Positions 8,880 through 17,438 of a stretch of 64,000 nucleotides of DNA are shown one piece after another. A program made the translations under genes and the position numbers. Numbering within the stretch: position 1 is the stretch's first letter; the number at the start of each line of letters is the position of its first letter. This DNA comes from Acidimicrobiaceae bacterium (GTDB lineage Bacteria > Actinomycetota > Acidimicrobiia > Acidimicrobiales > RAAP-2): contig PMLJ01000043.1 of the NCBI GenBank assembly GCA_003158855.1, positions 62,001 through 126,000 on the forward strand, read 5' to 3'. The notes under the pieces were generated by a model, which was not told where the DNA came from, did not search any database, and saw only the letters and a program-made list of their open reading frames with translations.

Positions 8880-9485
8880 ATGAATCAGCGGAACGAGAGG
8901 GGAAGCGTACCCGAGGTTCGCCATCTGCTGCTCAGCACGCAGTTGTTCTTCTTTGCGGTGATCGCGGTGTGCGTGTTGATCGACCACAGTGCCACGAGCG
9001 AAACCGACGGGATCTCCTTCTACGTGGTGTACCACCTCACCATTCCGCTCATGGTCCCGGGTTTCTGCGTCGGCGCGTACGGGATGTGGAGAACCTCGAC
9101 GCATTTCGCAGGCACTGACGCGCCGCAGCTCACGGTGGCGGGGCTTCGCGTTATCTCGATCGGGCTCCTTCTTTTGCTCGTCACACCATTCAACAAGGGA
9201 ACGTTTCTCAATTGGACCCACATGACCATCGGGGTCGTCGTGGCACTCGTCGAGTTCGCAATCTGCGCGCTCCTGCTCGTCCAGCACCGCGCGCCGGGCT
9301 CGGTCGTGGCGTTCTTCGTGACGCTCGCCGGTGGGATGCTCGCCGCCGCTTCGCTACCCGATTGGCACTTCGAGTATCTGCTCCAGGGCGAGATCATCTT
9401 CGAGCTTGGCTTCAGTTGGTGTCTGATCGAGTGGACGTATGCCCTGGGCGCCCAAAACCAGCGGGCGTTCGCTCAGGCGTGCTAG
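8880..9485 (+). CDS. Uncharacterised membrane protein, about six TM helices
   Basis: A 201-residue protein I do not recognise. After a short polar N-terminus there are hydrophobic segments at roughly residues 16-36, 46-65, 87-104, 112-134, 138-156 and 166-188, consistent with six membrane spans. No metal, nucleotide or redox motif is visible. The ATG at 8880 lies 6 nt after TAACTT with no ribosome site, so it is probably leaderless. It follows ppa by 22 nt but seems to have its own promoter. Coding looks real from codon bias and length; function unknown. Confidence 0.75.
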   Translation: MNQRNERGSVPEVRHLLLSTQLFFFAVIAVCVLIDHSATSETDGISFYVVYHLTIPLMVPGFCVGAYGMWRTSTHFAGTDAPQLTVAGLRVISIGLLLLLVTPFNKGTFLNWTHMTIGVVVALVEFAICALLLVQHRAPGSVVAFFVTLAGGMLAAASLPDWHFEYLLQGEIIFELGFSWCLIEWTYALGAQNQRAFAQAC

Positions 9486-9486
9486 G

Positions 9487-9492
9487 TAGAGT
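9487..9492 (+). promoter_or_regulatory. Leaderless -10 element of the SRPBCC gene
   Basis: TAGAGT lies 6 nt before the ATG at 9499 with no Shine-Dalgarno. Confidence 0.45.
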
Positions 9493-9498
9493 TTGGCT

Positions 9499-9963
9499 AT
9501 GGACTACTCAGATTCGATTGAAATTGCTGCGAACTCCGAGGTCGTGTTCGCCACCATCAGCAACTTGCCGGAAATGGGTCGATTGTCGCCGGAGAATACC
9601 GGCGGAGACTGGTTGGGAGGGGCGACCGGACCCGGGCTTGGCGCGAAGTTCAAGGGAACGAACGCCCGAGGTGGCGATGCGTGGACGACGACGGTGCGCG
9701 TCTCCGCGTTCGAGCCTCCTTCGAAGTTCGCGTTCGACGTGACCTACGGTCCCTTTCATGTCTCCAAATGGGAGTACTCCGTCGAGCCCACCCCGAATGG
9801 GTGCAGGGTGATCGAGGGCTGGAGCGAACGCCGCAACGCGTGGGTTCGCAGGTCCGACAAGAAGAACGGATTCAATCGCGCCGAGTACACCAAGACCTCC
9901 ATACGCACGACCCTCGAGAAGCTAAAGGAGACGTGCGAAGCGCGCGCGGCCGGCAACGCCTAG
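9499..9963 (+). CDS. SRPBCC-family protein (START-like lipid/ligand-binding fold)
   Basis: A 154-residue cytosolic protein that fits the polyketide-cyclase/START-like SRPBCC fold. It opens with the typical beta-strand and VFATISNLPEMGRLSPE, followed by glycine-rich GPGLGAKFKGTN, a WTTTVRVSAFEPPSKFAFDV strand pair and a C-terminal long helix. The ATG at 9499 is chosen over a TTG two codons upstream because it lies 6 nt after TAGAGT (leaderless pattern). Members bind hydrophobic ligands or modify stress tolerance, but the fold is too general to assign a substrate here. Confidence 0.78.
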   Translation: MDYSDSIEIAANSEVVFATISNLPEMGRLSPENTGGDWLGGATGPGLGAKFKGTNARGGDAWTTTVRVSAFEPPSKFAFDVTYGPFHVSKWEYSVEPTPNGCRVIEGWSERRNAWVRRSDKKNGFNRAEYTKTSIRTTLEKLKETCEARAAGNA

Positions 9964-10385
9964 CCCGGTGTGCGACACCCACCCCGTAAGGTGGGGGTAT
10001 CGCAAAATCTTCTGGTTTCTCAAGTGGCGGCGAAGTGCAGCGGGTCATGGACTCCGCTCGTTCGCCGGGTTGGAGCATCGGTCTCGGACGCAGCGGCCAG
10101 ATAATGGCCACACGTGACTCGGGACAGATCGGACTTCCCTACGTGATCTGTGCGTCAAGAGCCGGAAAAGGCATGCGCGTTTCGAGATACGAGCCCGGCG
10201 ACGACACCGAGATTGAAGGGGACGTCGTCGGTGAAATCAGCGGGAATCCCCGCGAAATGGGCCGCCAGCTCCGCACAATTCTTGAAGAGACGCAGTTCAA
10301 CGAGAGTTGACATGAACTGACCGGTCCGCGTAGTTGGATTAAAATCGGATCTTCACTGAAGTTTGAAGTATTGGGGATCGACGAA
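9964..10385. other. Weakly coding 420-nt gap with one possible small gene
   Basis: Between the SRPBCC gene and the next membrane protein the only open frame of note is the small one at 10104-10310 described separately. I see no RNA gene, terminator or repeat here. The last 30 nt hold the ribosome site (GGGGATCGACG) of the following gene. Confidence 0.4.
10104..10310 (+). CDS. Possible small hypothetical protein
   Basis: A 68-codon frame from the ATG at 10104 (the frame is open back to 10035). The product is acidic, with no signal peptide or membrane segment and no recognised motif. It contains DDTEIEGDVVGEISG followed by a short amphipathic C-terminus. No clear Shine-Dalgarno precedes any of its possible starts. 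It may be a small regulatory or structural protein, or a chance frame. Confidence 0.35.
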   Translation: MATRDSGQIGLPYVICASRAGKGMRVSRYEPGDDTEIEGDVVGEISGNPREMGRQLRTILEETQFNES

Positions 10386-10877
10386 ATGAATCTGACCGCT
10401 GACCAGTTCCCATCGTTCCTCCAACCTCTCTTCCGGGTCTTTCATGTCGACTTCCGGCCGCCTCGACAGCCCTCGAAGGGCGAGGTGGTTCTCGCCTCGC
10501 TCGTGGCGATCGTCGGGTCGCTGGTCGCCGACTGGATCCTCGTCGCCATTGGCACGCGCCTCTTTCCCTCGACGAAGGGCTATCAGCATTTCCAGTTCTT
10601 CGACTATTCGAAGCTGACCGTGATCGGCGTGATTATCGCCTGCCTGGGCTGGCCGATTGTGACCCGGATCTCGTCGACCCCGAGGTGGCTCTTCTATCGC
10701 ATGGCCATCGCGGTCACCGTGGTGCTGCTCGCGCCTGACGCGTTCATCTGGGTGAATGGCGCGTCCACCGACGCGGTGTTCGTGCTCGTGGTGATGCACC
10801 TGGCCATCGCGGTGGTCACGTACTACTCGTTGGTCGCACTGGCTCCGACGAGAAGGCTGCGCGGCCAACGACCGTAG
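10386..10877 (+). CDS. Uncharacterised four-TM membrane protein
   Basis: A 163-residue protein with a polar 35-residue N-terminus, then four hydrophobic segments at roughly 37-57, 74-92, 101-122 and 128-148. No catalytic or binding motif is recognisable. I chose the ATG at 10386 over a TTG five codons earlier because ATG is the stronger start and GGGG at 10373-10376 can act as ribosome site. The size and helix count resemble small DUF-type actinobacterial membrane proteins. It converges on the next leftward gene with 5 nt between stops. Confidence 0.65.
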   Translation: MNLTADQFPSFLQPLFRVFHVDFRPPRQPSKGEVVLASLVAIVGSLVADWILVAIGTRLFPSTKGYQHFQFFDYSKLTVIGVIIACLGWPIVTRISSTPRWLFYRMAIAVTVVLLAPDAFIWVNGASTDAVFVLVVMHLAIAVVTYYSLVALAPTRRLRGQRP

Positions 10878-10882
10878 CTTCT

Positions 10883-11398
10883 CTAGGTGTGGAGAAGTTG
10901 CGGGTCGACGATCGAGATCGCGAGGACGATCGTCGCCGTGAGCGCGATCAGGACCATGGTCCAGAACCAGACCGCGATGGAGCGGAACTTGTACATGCGC
11001 GCGACGAGCCGGTCGGTGATGTGATTCGACTCCAGTTGGTCCTTGATCATGGCGATCCTTCGGTCGCGCCACGAGATGCCGTGAATCTCCGGAGCCCCGT
11101 GCTCGCGTTCGTGCTCGCGTAACCACGCGGCGTCAGCCAGCTCGCTGAGCCGGTGGGCCGAGAGCGAGTGGAGTGCCGCCACGGCGACCACGAGCGCGAG
11201 AGCGGATGCGACGATCCGTCCGGTCTGGGCTGTGGACCCCGCCAGGGCGATGGTGAGCAGGAACGCCTCGCCGGTTAGGGCCATCGTCGGCATCTGCCAC
11301 AAGAGGATGTCCCACTGCTGGCGACGGGCGGCGACGATAGCGTACTGTTCGAGGCCCTCGGGCTCTTCATCACCGATGATGTTTTCTAGATCGCTCAT
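10883..11398 (-). CDS. Uncharacterised membrane protein, three to four TM helices
   Basis: A 171-residue protein I do not recognise. It has an acidic start (MSDLENIIGDEEPEG), a hydrophobic pair at about residues 36-80, a charged cytoplasmic-type loop rich in Arg/Glu/His (HEREHG, SWRDRRIAM), and a C-terminal hydrophobic segment at about 142-165. The ATG at 11398 has a strong GGAGGAGT site. An upstream extension of 15 codons is open but has no ribosome site. Function unknown. Confidence 0.7.
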   Translation of the reverse strand: MSDLENIIGDEEPEGLEQYAIVAARRQQWDILLWQMPTMALTGEAFLLTIALAGSTAQTGRIVASALALVVAVAALHSLSAHRLSELADAAWLREHEREHGAPEIHGISWRDRRIAMIKDQLESNHITDRLVARMYKFRSIAVWFWTMVLIALTATIVLAISIVDPQLLHT

Positions 11399-11510
11399 GA
11401 CTCCTCCAGTATTCTCAGCCCGACGTTCGTGCGGTGGCGCCAAACTGCCTCTCCATCCGCTTTCAGGTCTAGCCGCAATTCGGTGGCACCCTGAAGGATC
11501 CGTTCGGCGG

Positions 11511-11993
11511 TCAGCTGCTCTGGCGGGTTTGGAGGATCTCCGACAGTTTCTCCAGGACCGGAAGTGACTCGTGGATGATCTGCTGCTCTTCGGCGCTCAG
11601 TGAATCGAGCGCCCCCTCGATGGCACGGGTGCTCGCTGAGCGGAACTTCTGGATCAACTTCCGTCCCGTCGGGCTGATTTCGACCATGCTGACGCGTCCG
11701 TCGAGCGGGTCGGGGACCCGCACCAGGAGGTCCTGCGCTTCGAGCGATTCGACTATCTTGCTCATGGAGGCGGCCGTAATGCCCTCGAGTTGGGCGAGCA
11801 CGCCAAGGCGCACGGGCTCGGTCTGTTCGATACGGGCGAGGGCGGAAGCCTGCGACGGGGTCACGTTGTTCTCAGCGTTGATGCGAAGCGCCCTGTATAT
11901 CCGTGCGACCGCAACGCGAAGGCTGACCGCGGGAGAGGTCTCGTGGAGGCCGGGCTTTACCGGTTTGGCTCGTAGGGGCGTTGTAGCGGTCAC
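11511..11993 (-). CDS. MarR-family transcriptional regulator
   Basis: A 160-residue winged-helix repressor. The DNA-binding core is LGVLAQLEGITAASMSKIVESLEAQDLLVRVPDPLDGRVSMVEI; the DPLDGR wing is the MarR hallmark. Dimerisation helices flank it. The GTG start at 11993 lies 6 nt from TATACT (12000-12005, minus strand), so the mRNA is likely leaderless. It is divergent from a DHA2 exporter, and a perfect inverted repeat between the two genes overlaps its -10 element. By family precedent it represses itself and the exporter and is released by a phenolic or drug-like ligand. Confidence 0.93.
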   Translation of the reverse strand: MTATTPLRAKPVKPGLHETSPAVSLRVAVARIYRALRINAENNVTPSQASALARIEQTEPVRLGVLAQLEGITAASMSKIVESLEAQDLLVRVPDPLDGRVSMVEISPTGRKLIQKFRSASTRAIEGALDSLSAEEQQIIHESLPVLEKLSEILQTRQSS

Positions 11994-11999
11994 GATTTC

Positions 12000-12005
12000 A
12001 GTATA
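12000..12005 (-). promoter_or_regulatory. Leaderless -10 element of the marR gene
   Basis: TATACT on the minus strand lies 6 nt before the GTG at 11993 and overlaps the left end of the palindromic operator. Confidence 0.5.
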
Positions 12006-12028
12006 CTTAGTTAGTATTAACTAAGTAT
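12003..12028. promoter_or_regulatory. Palindromic MarR operator
   Basis: A perfect 11-bp inverted repeat, ATACTTAGTTA / TAACTAAGTAT, with a 4-bp GTAT spacer, lies in the 75-bp gap between the divergent marR and MFS genes. Size, symmetry and position are those of a MarR dimer site. It overlaps the -10 of marR, so autorepression is expected. Confidence 0.8.
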
Positions 12029-12068
12029 CTTCCCGTATCCAATTCCGAGACTCATCCCTGGAGAATCA

Positions 12069-13883
12069 ATGTCGACCCCAACAGATCTGCACCCGAACCC
12101 GCACCCGCACCCCGATCGCTACAAGTGGATTGCGCTGTCGAACACGACGTTGGGCATTCTCATGGCGACCATCAACGGTTCGATCCTTCTGATTGCGCTG
12201 CCCAACATCTTTCGCGGAATCAAGCTCGACCCTCTTGCGCCCAGCAACACCCCGTACTTCCTCTGGATCTTGATGGGCTTCCTGCTCGTCACGTCCGTGC
12301 TCGTGGTCAGTTTCGGAAGGGTGGGCGACATCTTCGGTCGGGTTCGGATGTACACCATGGGTTTCGCCATCTTCACGGTCTTCTCGATCCTGCTCGCCGC
12401 CACGTGGATGACCGGTCCCGCGGGGGCGATGTGGATCATCATCATGCGCGTGGGCCAAGGCGTCGGTGGCGCGTTCCTCTTCGCCAACTCGAACGCGATC
12501 CTGACTGACGCTTTTCCCGCGAACGAGCGCGGTCTCGCCCTTGGCATCAACGGTGTCGCCGCGATCGGGGGATCGTTCCTGGGCCTGCTGCTCGGCGGGC
12601 TGCTCGCGCCCATTGAATGGCGCCTGGTGTTCCTCGTCTCGGTTCCCGTCGGCATCTTCGGCACGGTGTGGGCGTACCTGAAGCTCCACGACAACGGGGC
12701 TCGCACCAAGGCCAAGATCGACTGGCTCGGCAACTTCACTTTCGCCATCGGCCTCATTTCATTGCTAACGGGAATCGTCTACGGGCTTCAGCCCTACGGT
12801 GGCCACGCCATGGGATGGACGAGTCCGTTCGTGCTCTCGTGCATCCTCGGCGGGCTGGCCGTGCTCGTGGCCTTTCTCATCATCGAGACCCGAGTCGAAG
12901 ACCCGATGTTCGAGCTGAGCCTCTTCGCCAATCGGGGATTCGCCATGGGCAACATGGCGACGCTCATGCTGTCGCTCGCTCGCGGTGGCCTGCAGTTCAT
13001 CCTCATTATCTGGCTGCAGGGAATCTGGCTGCCCCAGCACGGTTACGACTTTGCCCAGACGCCGTTGTGGGCGGGCATCTACATGGTGCCGCTGACCGTT
13101 GGCTTCTTCATCGCCGGACCGGTGTCTGGACGACTGGCCGACCGCCACGGTGCGCGAAACTTCGCGACGTTGGGACTCGTCCTCACCGGCATCAGCCTCG
13201 TCGGTCTTCAGATGATCCCCATCAACTTCTCGTACTCGGTCTTCGCGGCGCTTCTCCTCCTCGTGGGTCTTTCGATGGGCCTCTTCGCCGCGCCCAACAC
13301 GAGCGCGGTAATGAACTCGCTACCGGCCAATCGCCGCGGTGCGGGCGGAGCGATGCTCAACACCTTCCAGAACTCGGCAAGCGTACTCTCCATTGGTTTC
13401 TTCTTCACCGTCATCACGCTCGGCCTCGCGGCCTCACTGCCGCACACGTTGCTCTCCGGTCTCACGGCGCAAGGGGTGCCGACCGTTCAGGCGGTCCAGA
13501 TCTCGCACATTCCCGCGATCGGCAGCCTCTTCTCGGCCTTCCTCGGCATCAACCCGATGCAGCAGTTGCTCGGGGCGCACATCCTGGCCCAGTCAGGCGT
13601 GCACTCGTCGGTGCTGCTGGGGCGAGGGTTCTTTCCCAATCTGATCGAAAAGCCCTTCGCGAAGGGCCTGCACATGGCCTTTCTCGTGGCGGCCGGGCTG
13701 TGCTTCCTCGGCGCGATCTTCTCCTGGCTGCGCGGCCCCGGCGTCCAGCTTCACGCGATGACGGGTCCCGAAGAGGACGAAGAGGGCTTCACCGGAGTTG
13801 GTGAGCTGGCGATGGCCGAAATCGGTGTGGGTTCCGCCGGTGTCGTCTTCGAGCATCCTGAGGAACAGGAAGAGCGAGAGTAG
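12069..13883 (+). CDS. MFS exporter, DHA2 family, controlled by MarR
   Basis: A 604-residue, 14-helix exporter. The first helix begins [25 protein letters not shown]. Motif A appears as [15 protein letters not shown] and the motif C-like glycine stretch as [14 protein letters not shown]. It is longer than the usual ~500 residues: a long loop at about residues 450-520 and a 50-residue acidic C-terminal tail account for the difference. The ATG at 12069 follows GGAGAATCA. Divergence from the MarR regulator and the shared operator point to an inducible efflux pump. The histidine/proline-rich N-terminus (NPHPHP) is unusual but short. Confidence 0.9.
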   Translation: MSTPTDLHPNPHPHPDRYKWIALSNTTLGILMATINGSILLIALPNIFRGIKLDPLAPSNTPYFLWILMGFLLVTSVLVVSFGRVGDIFGRVRMYTMGFAIFTVFSILLAATWMTGPAGAMWIIIMRVGQGVGGAFLFANSNAILTDAFPANERGLALGINGVAAIGGSFLGLLLGGLLAPIEWRLVFLVSVPVGIFGTVWAYLKLHDNGARTKAKIDWLGNFTFAIGLISLLTGIVYGLQPYGGHAMGWTSPFVLSCILGGLAVLVAFLIIETRVEDPMFELSLFANRGFAMGNMATLMLSLARGGLQFILIIWLQGIWLPQHGYDFAQTPLWAGIYMVPLTVGFFIAGPVSGRLADRHGARNFATLGLVLTGISLVGLQMIPINFSYSVFAALLLLVGLSMGLFAAPNTSAVMNSLPANRRGAGGAMLNTFQNSASVLSIGFFFTVITLGLAASLPHTLLSGLTAQGVPTVQAVQISHIPAIGSLFSAFLGINPMQQLLGAHILAQSGVHSSVLLGRGFFPNLIEKPFAKGLHMAFLVAAGLCFLGAIFSWLRGPGVQLHAMTGPEEDEEGFTGVGELAMAEIGVGSAGVVFEHPEEQEERE

Positions 13884-14075
13884 GAGCGAAGCTTCATCAG
13901 GTCCGCTTCGAGAAGGTCTTCAACTGAGTTGAACCTTCATTGACCACCTTGGCCAGTGCGGGAAGATCCCCGATGCTGCTCGCCAGGGGGCAATCGTGAG
14001 AGGTTTCCCTCGGACGAGGCGCCACCCTTCGGGTTGTCCGTGCGATACTCGGTGAACTTTGGAAGTTGGGAGCGC

Positions 14076-14954
14076 GTGAACTACTGCCCGGCGTGCGGCA
14101 CCAGGGTGGTGGGAGCGTTCTGCGGGACGTGCGGAGTTCCAACGTCAAGTGAGCCTCGGACGTGGGCCGCGGATGATCGTCAACAAATGGAAGCAGCGCT
14201 CGGTGCGTCGGCAGTTGCTGATGGGTCGAATCTTGCGAGCGGTGAGGTTCGAAGCTCGGTGGTCTGGGAGACCCGATTCGTCATGCTGGCGTTTCTCTCG
14301 CCCGTGGTGATCAGCGCGGTGCTGGTCCTGGCGCAGCACTTGTCGGGCGCGGGCGACGTCGGACGCTTCCCTTCGGTAGTGGCGAATCAGTTCATGAACA
14401 TGCTGCTCGGGATTCTCGCATACCTTCCGACCCTGGCGATGGTGCCGCTCGCCCTCTTCCTGCTGAGGCGGACCGGTCAGGGGCCCGATGTCCTAGGGCT
14501 CGGCGCGCCGAGCATCAAGAGGGATATGCTGCCCGGACTTGGGATCGCGGCGGCCGCGTTCGGGATCGAGATCCTGATGGTCCTGCCCTTCGCAGCGTTG
14601 TTCGCCCATCACCCGTCGCTGGTCAACCATGTCGCAGTGGGCAACGTGCCCAAGTACTACGTGATCGAAGGCATCGTCATGTCGGCGGTGACCGCGGTCA
14701 CCGAAGAAGCGCTCGTCAACGGATACCTACTGACGAGACTTGGTCAACTTGGGTGGACTCCGCGAGGTTCCCTCATTCTGAGCCTTCTTCTTCGAACCAG
14801 CTACCACGTCTACTACGGACTGGCATTCCTGCTCACGGTTCCCCTTGGCTACCTCGTCACGCGATCGTTCCAGAAGCACCACAAGCTCAATCGACCGATT
14901 GCGGCGCACTTCTTGTTCGACGCGGTGCTGTTCACATTCTCGATCCTGCATTAG
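14076..14954 (+). CDS. CPBP-family intramembrane metalloprotease with N-terminal zinc ribbon
   Basis: A 292-residue membrane protein. Residues 1-23 form a zinc ribbon (NYCPACGTRV...CGTCG), followed by a linker and about eight hydrophobic segments. The CPBP (Abi/CAAX type II protease) motifs are EEALVNGYLL in motif 1, where the usual EExxxR arginine is replaced by Asn; SYHVYYG in motif 2; and HFLFD in motif 3. The GTG at 14076 starts right before the zinc ribbon, and purine-rich GGAAG and GGGAG sequences precede it; the frame is open further upstream but unsupported. The next gene has the same zinc-ribbon start, suggesting a functional pair. The substrate is unknown. Confidence 0.8.
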   Translation: MNYCPACGTRVVGAFCGTCGVPTSSEPRTWAADDRQQMEAALGASAVADGSNLASGEVRSSVVWETRFVMLAFLSPVVISAVLVLAQHLSGAGDVGRFPSVVANQFMNMLLGILAYLPTLAMVPLALFLLRRTGQGPDVLGLGAPSIKRDMLPGLGIAAAAFGIEILMVLPFAALFAHHPSLVNHVAVGNVPKYYVIEGIVMSAVTAVTEEALVNGYLLTRLGQLGWTPRGSLILSLLLRTSYHVYYGLAFLLTVPLGYLVTRSFQKHHKLNRPIAAHFLFDAVLFTFSILH

Positions 14955-14981
14955 ACAAGCTGAGAGGGCAAGGACCTAGGG

Positions 14982-15641
14982 ATGCCTTACTGCACGAACT
15001 GCGGAGCGCTAGAGCAGGATGGCCAGTCGTTCTGCACGGTGTGCGGAACCAAGGTCGCCGGCGCGGTCGATCCTTCGGCCCTCCTGTACTTTCAAATGGA
15101 TCCGGTCGTCGAGCCGGTGAAGACCGGGCTCGCGGGCTTCTGGTGGCGGGTCTTGGCCTTCTTGATCGACTCGCTGCTCGTCAGCATCGTGATCGAGCTG
15201 CCCGTCAAGGCGATGGGAATCGGGTTCTACGAGGGCGCGGCGACCCTGGCGATCGCGAAGTTAATCTATTCGACTTTCTTCATGGCGTACCAGAATGGAC
15301 AGACCATTGGCATGAAGGCCACCAAGATCCAGGTCGTCAACGAGAATCGTAGCCTCGGCATAGACCTTCGAACATCGGTGAAGAGGAACGGCCTCTTCGG
15401 ACTATTGGCGCTCATTGGAGGTGTGGCGCATTTCACGACGTACTCCCATCCCACGCTCCAACAGGCGCGGGAGGCATCGCGCCACGGTTTGATTACCTTG
15501 GCTCTGGAGATGCCGCAACTCATCGATGTCCTGTGGCCACTCTGGGAGGAGAAGAACCAGGCGCTCCACGACAAGTTCGCAGGAACCGTGGTGATCCGGC
15601 CATCTCAGAGTGTCGCGCAGGCGCTCCCTGGTGTGCCGTAG
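14982..15641 (+). CDS. RDD-family membrane protein with N-terminal zinc ribbon
   Basis: A 219-residue protein. Residues 1-23 form a zinc ribbon (YCTNCGAL...CTVCGTKV). The RDD domain begins at GFWWRVLAFLIDSLLV, where the Arg and Asp of the RDD name are visible, and continues through NGQTIGMKATKIQVV and the C-terminal LHDKFAGTVVI. There are about three to four membrane spans. It follows the CPBP gene by 27 nt in the same direction and is probably co-transcribed. RDD proteins are poorly understood; some act in sodium/proton exchange. Confidence 0.88.
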   Translation: MPYCTNCGALEQDGQSFCTVCGTKVAGAVDPSALLYFQMDPVVEPVKTGLAGFWWRVLAFLIDSLLVSIVIELPVKAMGIGFYEGAATLAIAKLIYSTFFMAYQNGQTIGMKATKIQVVNENRSLGIDLRTSVKRNGLFGLLALIGGVAHFTTYSHPTLQQAREASRHGLITLALEMPQLIDVLWPLWEEKNQALHDKFAGTVVIRPSQSVAQALPGVP

Positions 15642-15693
15642 CGATTGACGCAGACGGAATCCACGATGAGCACGGCCAACGACCCAGGAGCGA

Positions 15694-16581
15694 TCAGAGC
15701 CTCGAAGGGTGACCCAGTCGCCACGCGAATTCGAACCTGACCACTCGGTCCACTTCCCGATAGCCAATGCGCCGGTAGACGCCGTTGCTCGTCGGGTTAC
15801 CGGCGTCCGCGTACAGCATCACCCTCGAATCTCGACGAAGCAGTACGTGCGTGAGTGACGCGACCACGCCCGCCCCGTAGCCGTGCCCGCGAAGTGGCGC
15901 CGGCGTGTAGACGGGCCCGACCCGGGTGACGATGCCGTACGGCGTCTCGACGGGCCACGCGTGGCCGGCCATCGAGACCGGGGACCCGTCCACTGTCCAG
16001 AACCAGATTGAGCCGGCGAGCAACGTGGCCCGTAGGGCGTCGCGGTCGGCGTCCTCGAACCTGGGAGGTGCGCCGTCGATGAACTCATAGAACTCCAACG
16101 TCCATTGGTGCGCGAGGTCGAAGTCCCCGATCGCCGCCTGGACGAACATTCCTTCGACGTTGGAAGGGATCACGTCACCGGCCTCGTAGATGACGTCGCA
16201 TCGCCCCCTACTGACGCTTACTCGCCCGGGCGCCATGGCCTTCAGGTAGCGGGCGAGAAACTGCTGGACGGTGTTCTCGGATCCGAAGACCCAGGGGAGT
16301 TCGTGGTCAACCCTCGCGACTTCGTCGCCGAGGGCCGACGCCGCCTCGTCGGGCATCGGCCCGATCTGCATTCCGAAGGGCGCCGTTCGCATGGCGGCCC
16401 CGACGACCTCGCCATCCTCTGCGTGGATCAGCCACCACGAACCTCCGTCGTCGCGCTGGGTGCCATTCATCACCGACGTCGCGACCGACCCCAGGATATT
16501 CGTGCGAATGGGTTCGACGGCGCGGTACGAGGTCGTTAGGCGCAAGAACTCGGCTGCGGACGGGCATCGAACGACTTCCAT
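15694..16581 (-). CDS. GNAT-family N-acetyltransferase (two-domain)
   Basis: A 295-residue protein, about twice a single GNAT domain. The C-terminal half holds the acetyl-CoA segment VGPVYTPAPLRGHGYGAGVVASLTH, followed by VMLYADAGNPTSNGVYRRIGYREVD, the typical strand and 'NxxSNxxYxxxGF' element. The N-terminal half is GNAT-like but degenerate. The ATG at 16581 lies 6 nt from TAACGT (16588-16593, minus strand) with no ribosome site, so it is probably leaderless. The acceptor is unknown. Confidence 0.85.
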   Translation of the reverse strand: MEVVRCPSAAEFLRLTTSYRAVEPIRTNILGSVATSVMNGTQRDDGGSWWLIHAEDGEVVGAAMRTAPFGMQIGPMPDEAASALGDEVARVDHELPWVFGSENTVQQFLARYLKAMAPGRVSVSRGRCDVIYEAGDVIPSNVEGMFVQAAIGDFDLAHQWTLEFYEFIDGAPPRFEDADRDALRATLLAGSIWFWTVDGSPVSMAGHAWPVETPYGIVTRVGPVYTPAPLRGHGYGAGVVASLTHVLLRRDSRVMLYADAGNPTSNGVYRRIGYREVDRVVRFEFAWRLGHPSRL

Positions 16582-16587
16582 TCGTCG

Positions 16588-16593
16588 ACGTTA
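16588..16593 (-). promoter_or_regulatory. Leaderless -10 element
   Basis: TAACGT on the minus strand, 6 nt before the ATG at 16581. Confidence 0.4.
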
Positions 16594-16658
16594 CGAGATG
16601 GCCGGCCGACGACGCGCAGGAACTTGTCGGCGTCGCCCGCGGATAGTAGGAATGGCGA

Positions 16659-17429
16659 TTGAAGGGTGGCGACGTGGGCGCTGGCGACGGGAAATTGGAT
16701 GCGGTGCGGGGCTTCGCCGACGGAGCGCGCTACCAATCCGCTCGGCCGGGCTATCCCGTCGCGTCGGTGGCGCACATGGTGCAGGCCTTGAAGATCACCG
16801 AGGCCCGCACCGTGGTGGACGTCGCCGCGGGAACGGGCCTCTTCACCCGCGAGATCGCGCCATTCTGCCCCCGGCTGATTGCCGTCGAGCCCTCCGAGGG
16901 GATGCGCATCGAGTTCGCTCGTCAAGACCTCGGGGTCCCGGTGATCGACGGTGTCGCCGAGTCGCTGCCGTTCGACGCTCACTCCATCGACGTTGTGACG
17001 GTCGCCCAGGCGTTCCACTGGTTCGACGCGCCCGCGGCGTTGGCCGAGTTCACCCGGGTGCTCGTTCCCGGCGGCGGGCTCGGTCTCGTCTGGAACGAGC
17101 GCGACGAATCGGTCGCGTGGGTTGACCGGTTGAGCCACGTGATGCAGTGGTACGACAAGAGGCCCTACGTGGCGGGCATGGACTTCCTTCCGACCCTCGA
17201 AGAAGGCGGGCTCGTCCGGATCGAGATGCGCAGTTTCCGCCACTCCCAGTTGCTCGACAAGGAGACGCTTGAGCGAAGGGTGCTCTCGACGAGCTACATC
17301 GCGGTCATGGGGCATGACGAGCAGCGGGCGATAGTGGAAGGGGTCGCGCGACTGGTCAGTGACTTTGACGAACCCTTCGAGCTTCCGTACCTCACGACCA
17401 CGTACTGCGCTCGCACCGCGGGCGCCTGA
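16659..17429 (+). CDS. Class I SAM-dependent methyltransferase
   Basis: A methyltransferase of about 256 residues with the Methyltransf_11-type Rossmann fold. It has the opening YQSARPGYP, motif I VVDVAAGTGLFTREIA, the acidic strand-end LIAVEPSEGM, and post-motif AEFTRVLVPGGGLGLVWNE. The AQAFHWFD segment is typical of the family near SmtA/UbiE-like proteins of unknown substrate. Start choice is uncertain: TTG 16659 has AGGA 7 nt upstream, while GTG at 16704 would fit the shorter homologues. It converges on the SRPBCC gene. Confidence 0.85.
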   Translation: MKGGDVGAGDGKLDAVRGFADGARYQSARPGYPVASVAHMVQALKITEARTVVDVAAGTGLFTREIAPFCPRLIAVEPSEGMRIEFARQDLGVPVIDGVAESLPFDAHSIDVVTVAQAFHWFDAPAALAEFTRVLVPGGGLGLVWNERDESVAWVDRLSHVMQWYDKRPYVAGMDFLPTLEEGGLVRIEMRSFRHSQLLDKETLERRVLSTSYIAVMGHDEQRAIVEGVARLVSDFDEPFELPYLTTTYCARTAGA

Positions 17430-17438
17430 GGACTCGTC

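Noticed and set aside
13897-14148. Short minus-strand frame between the MFS gene and the CPBP gene
   Set aside because: No ribosome site, Arg/Ser/Thr/Pro-rich, and it overlaps the zinc-ribbon start of the CPBP gene.
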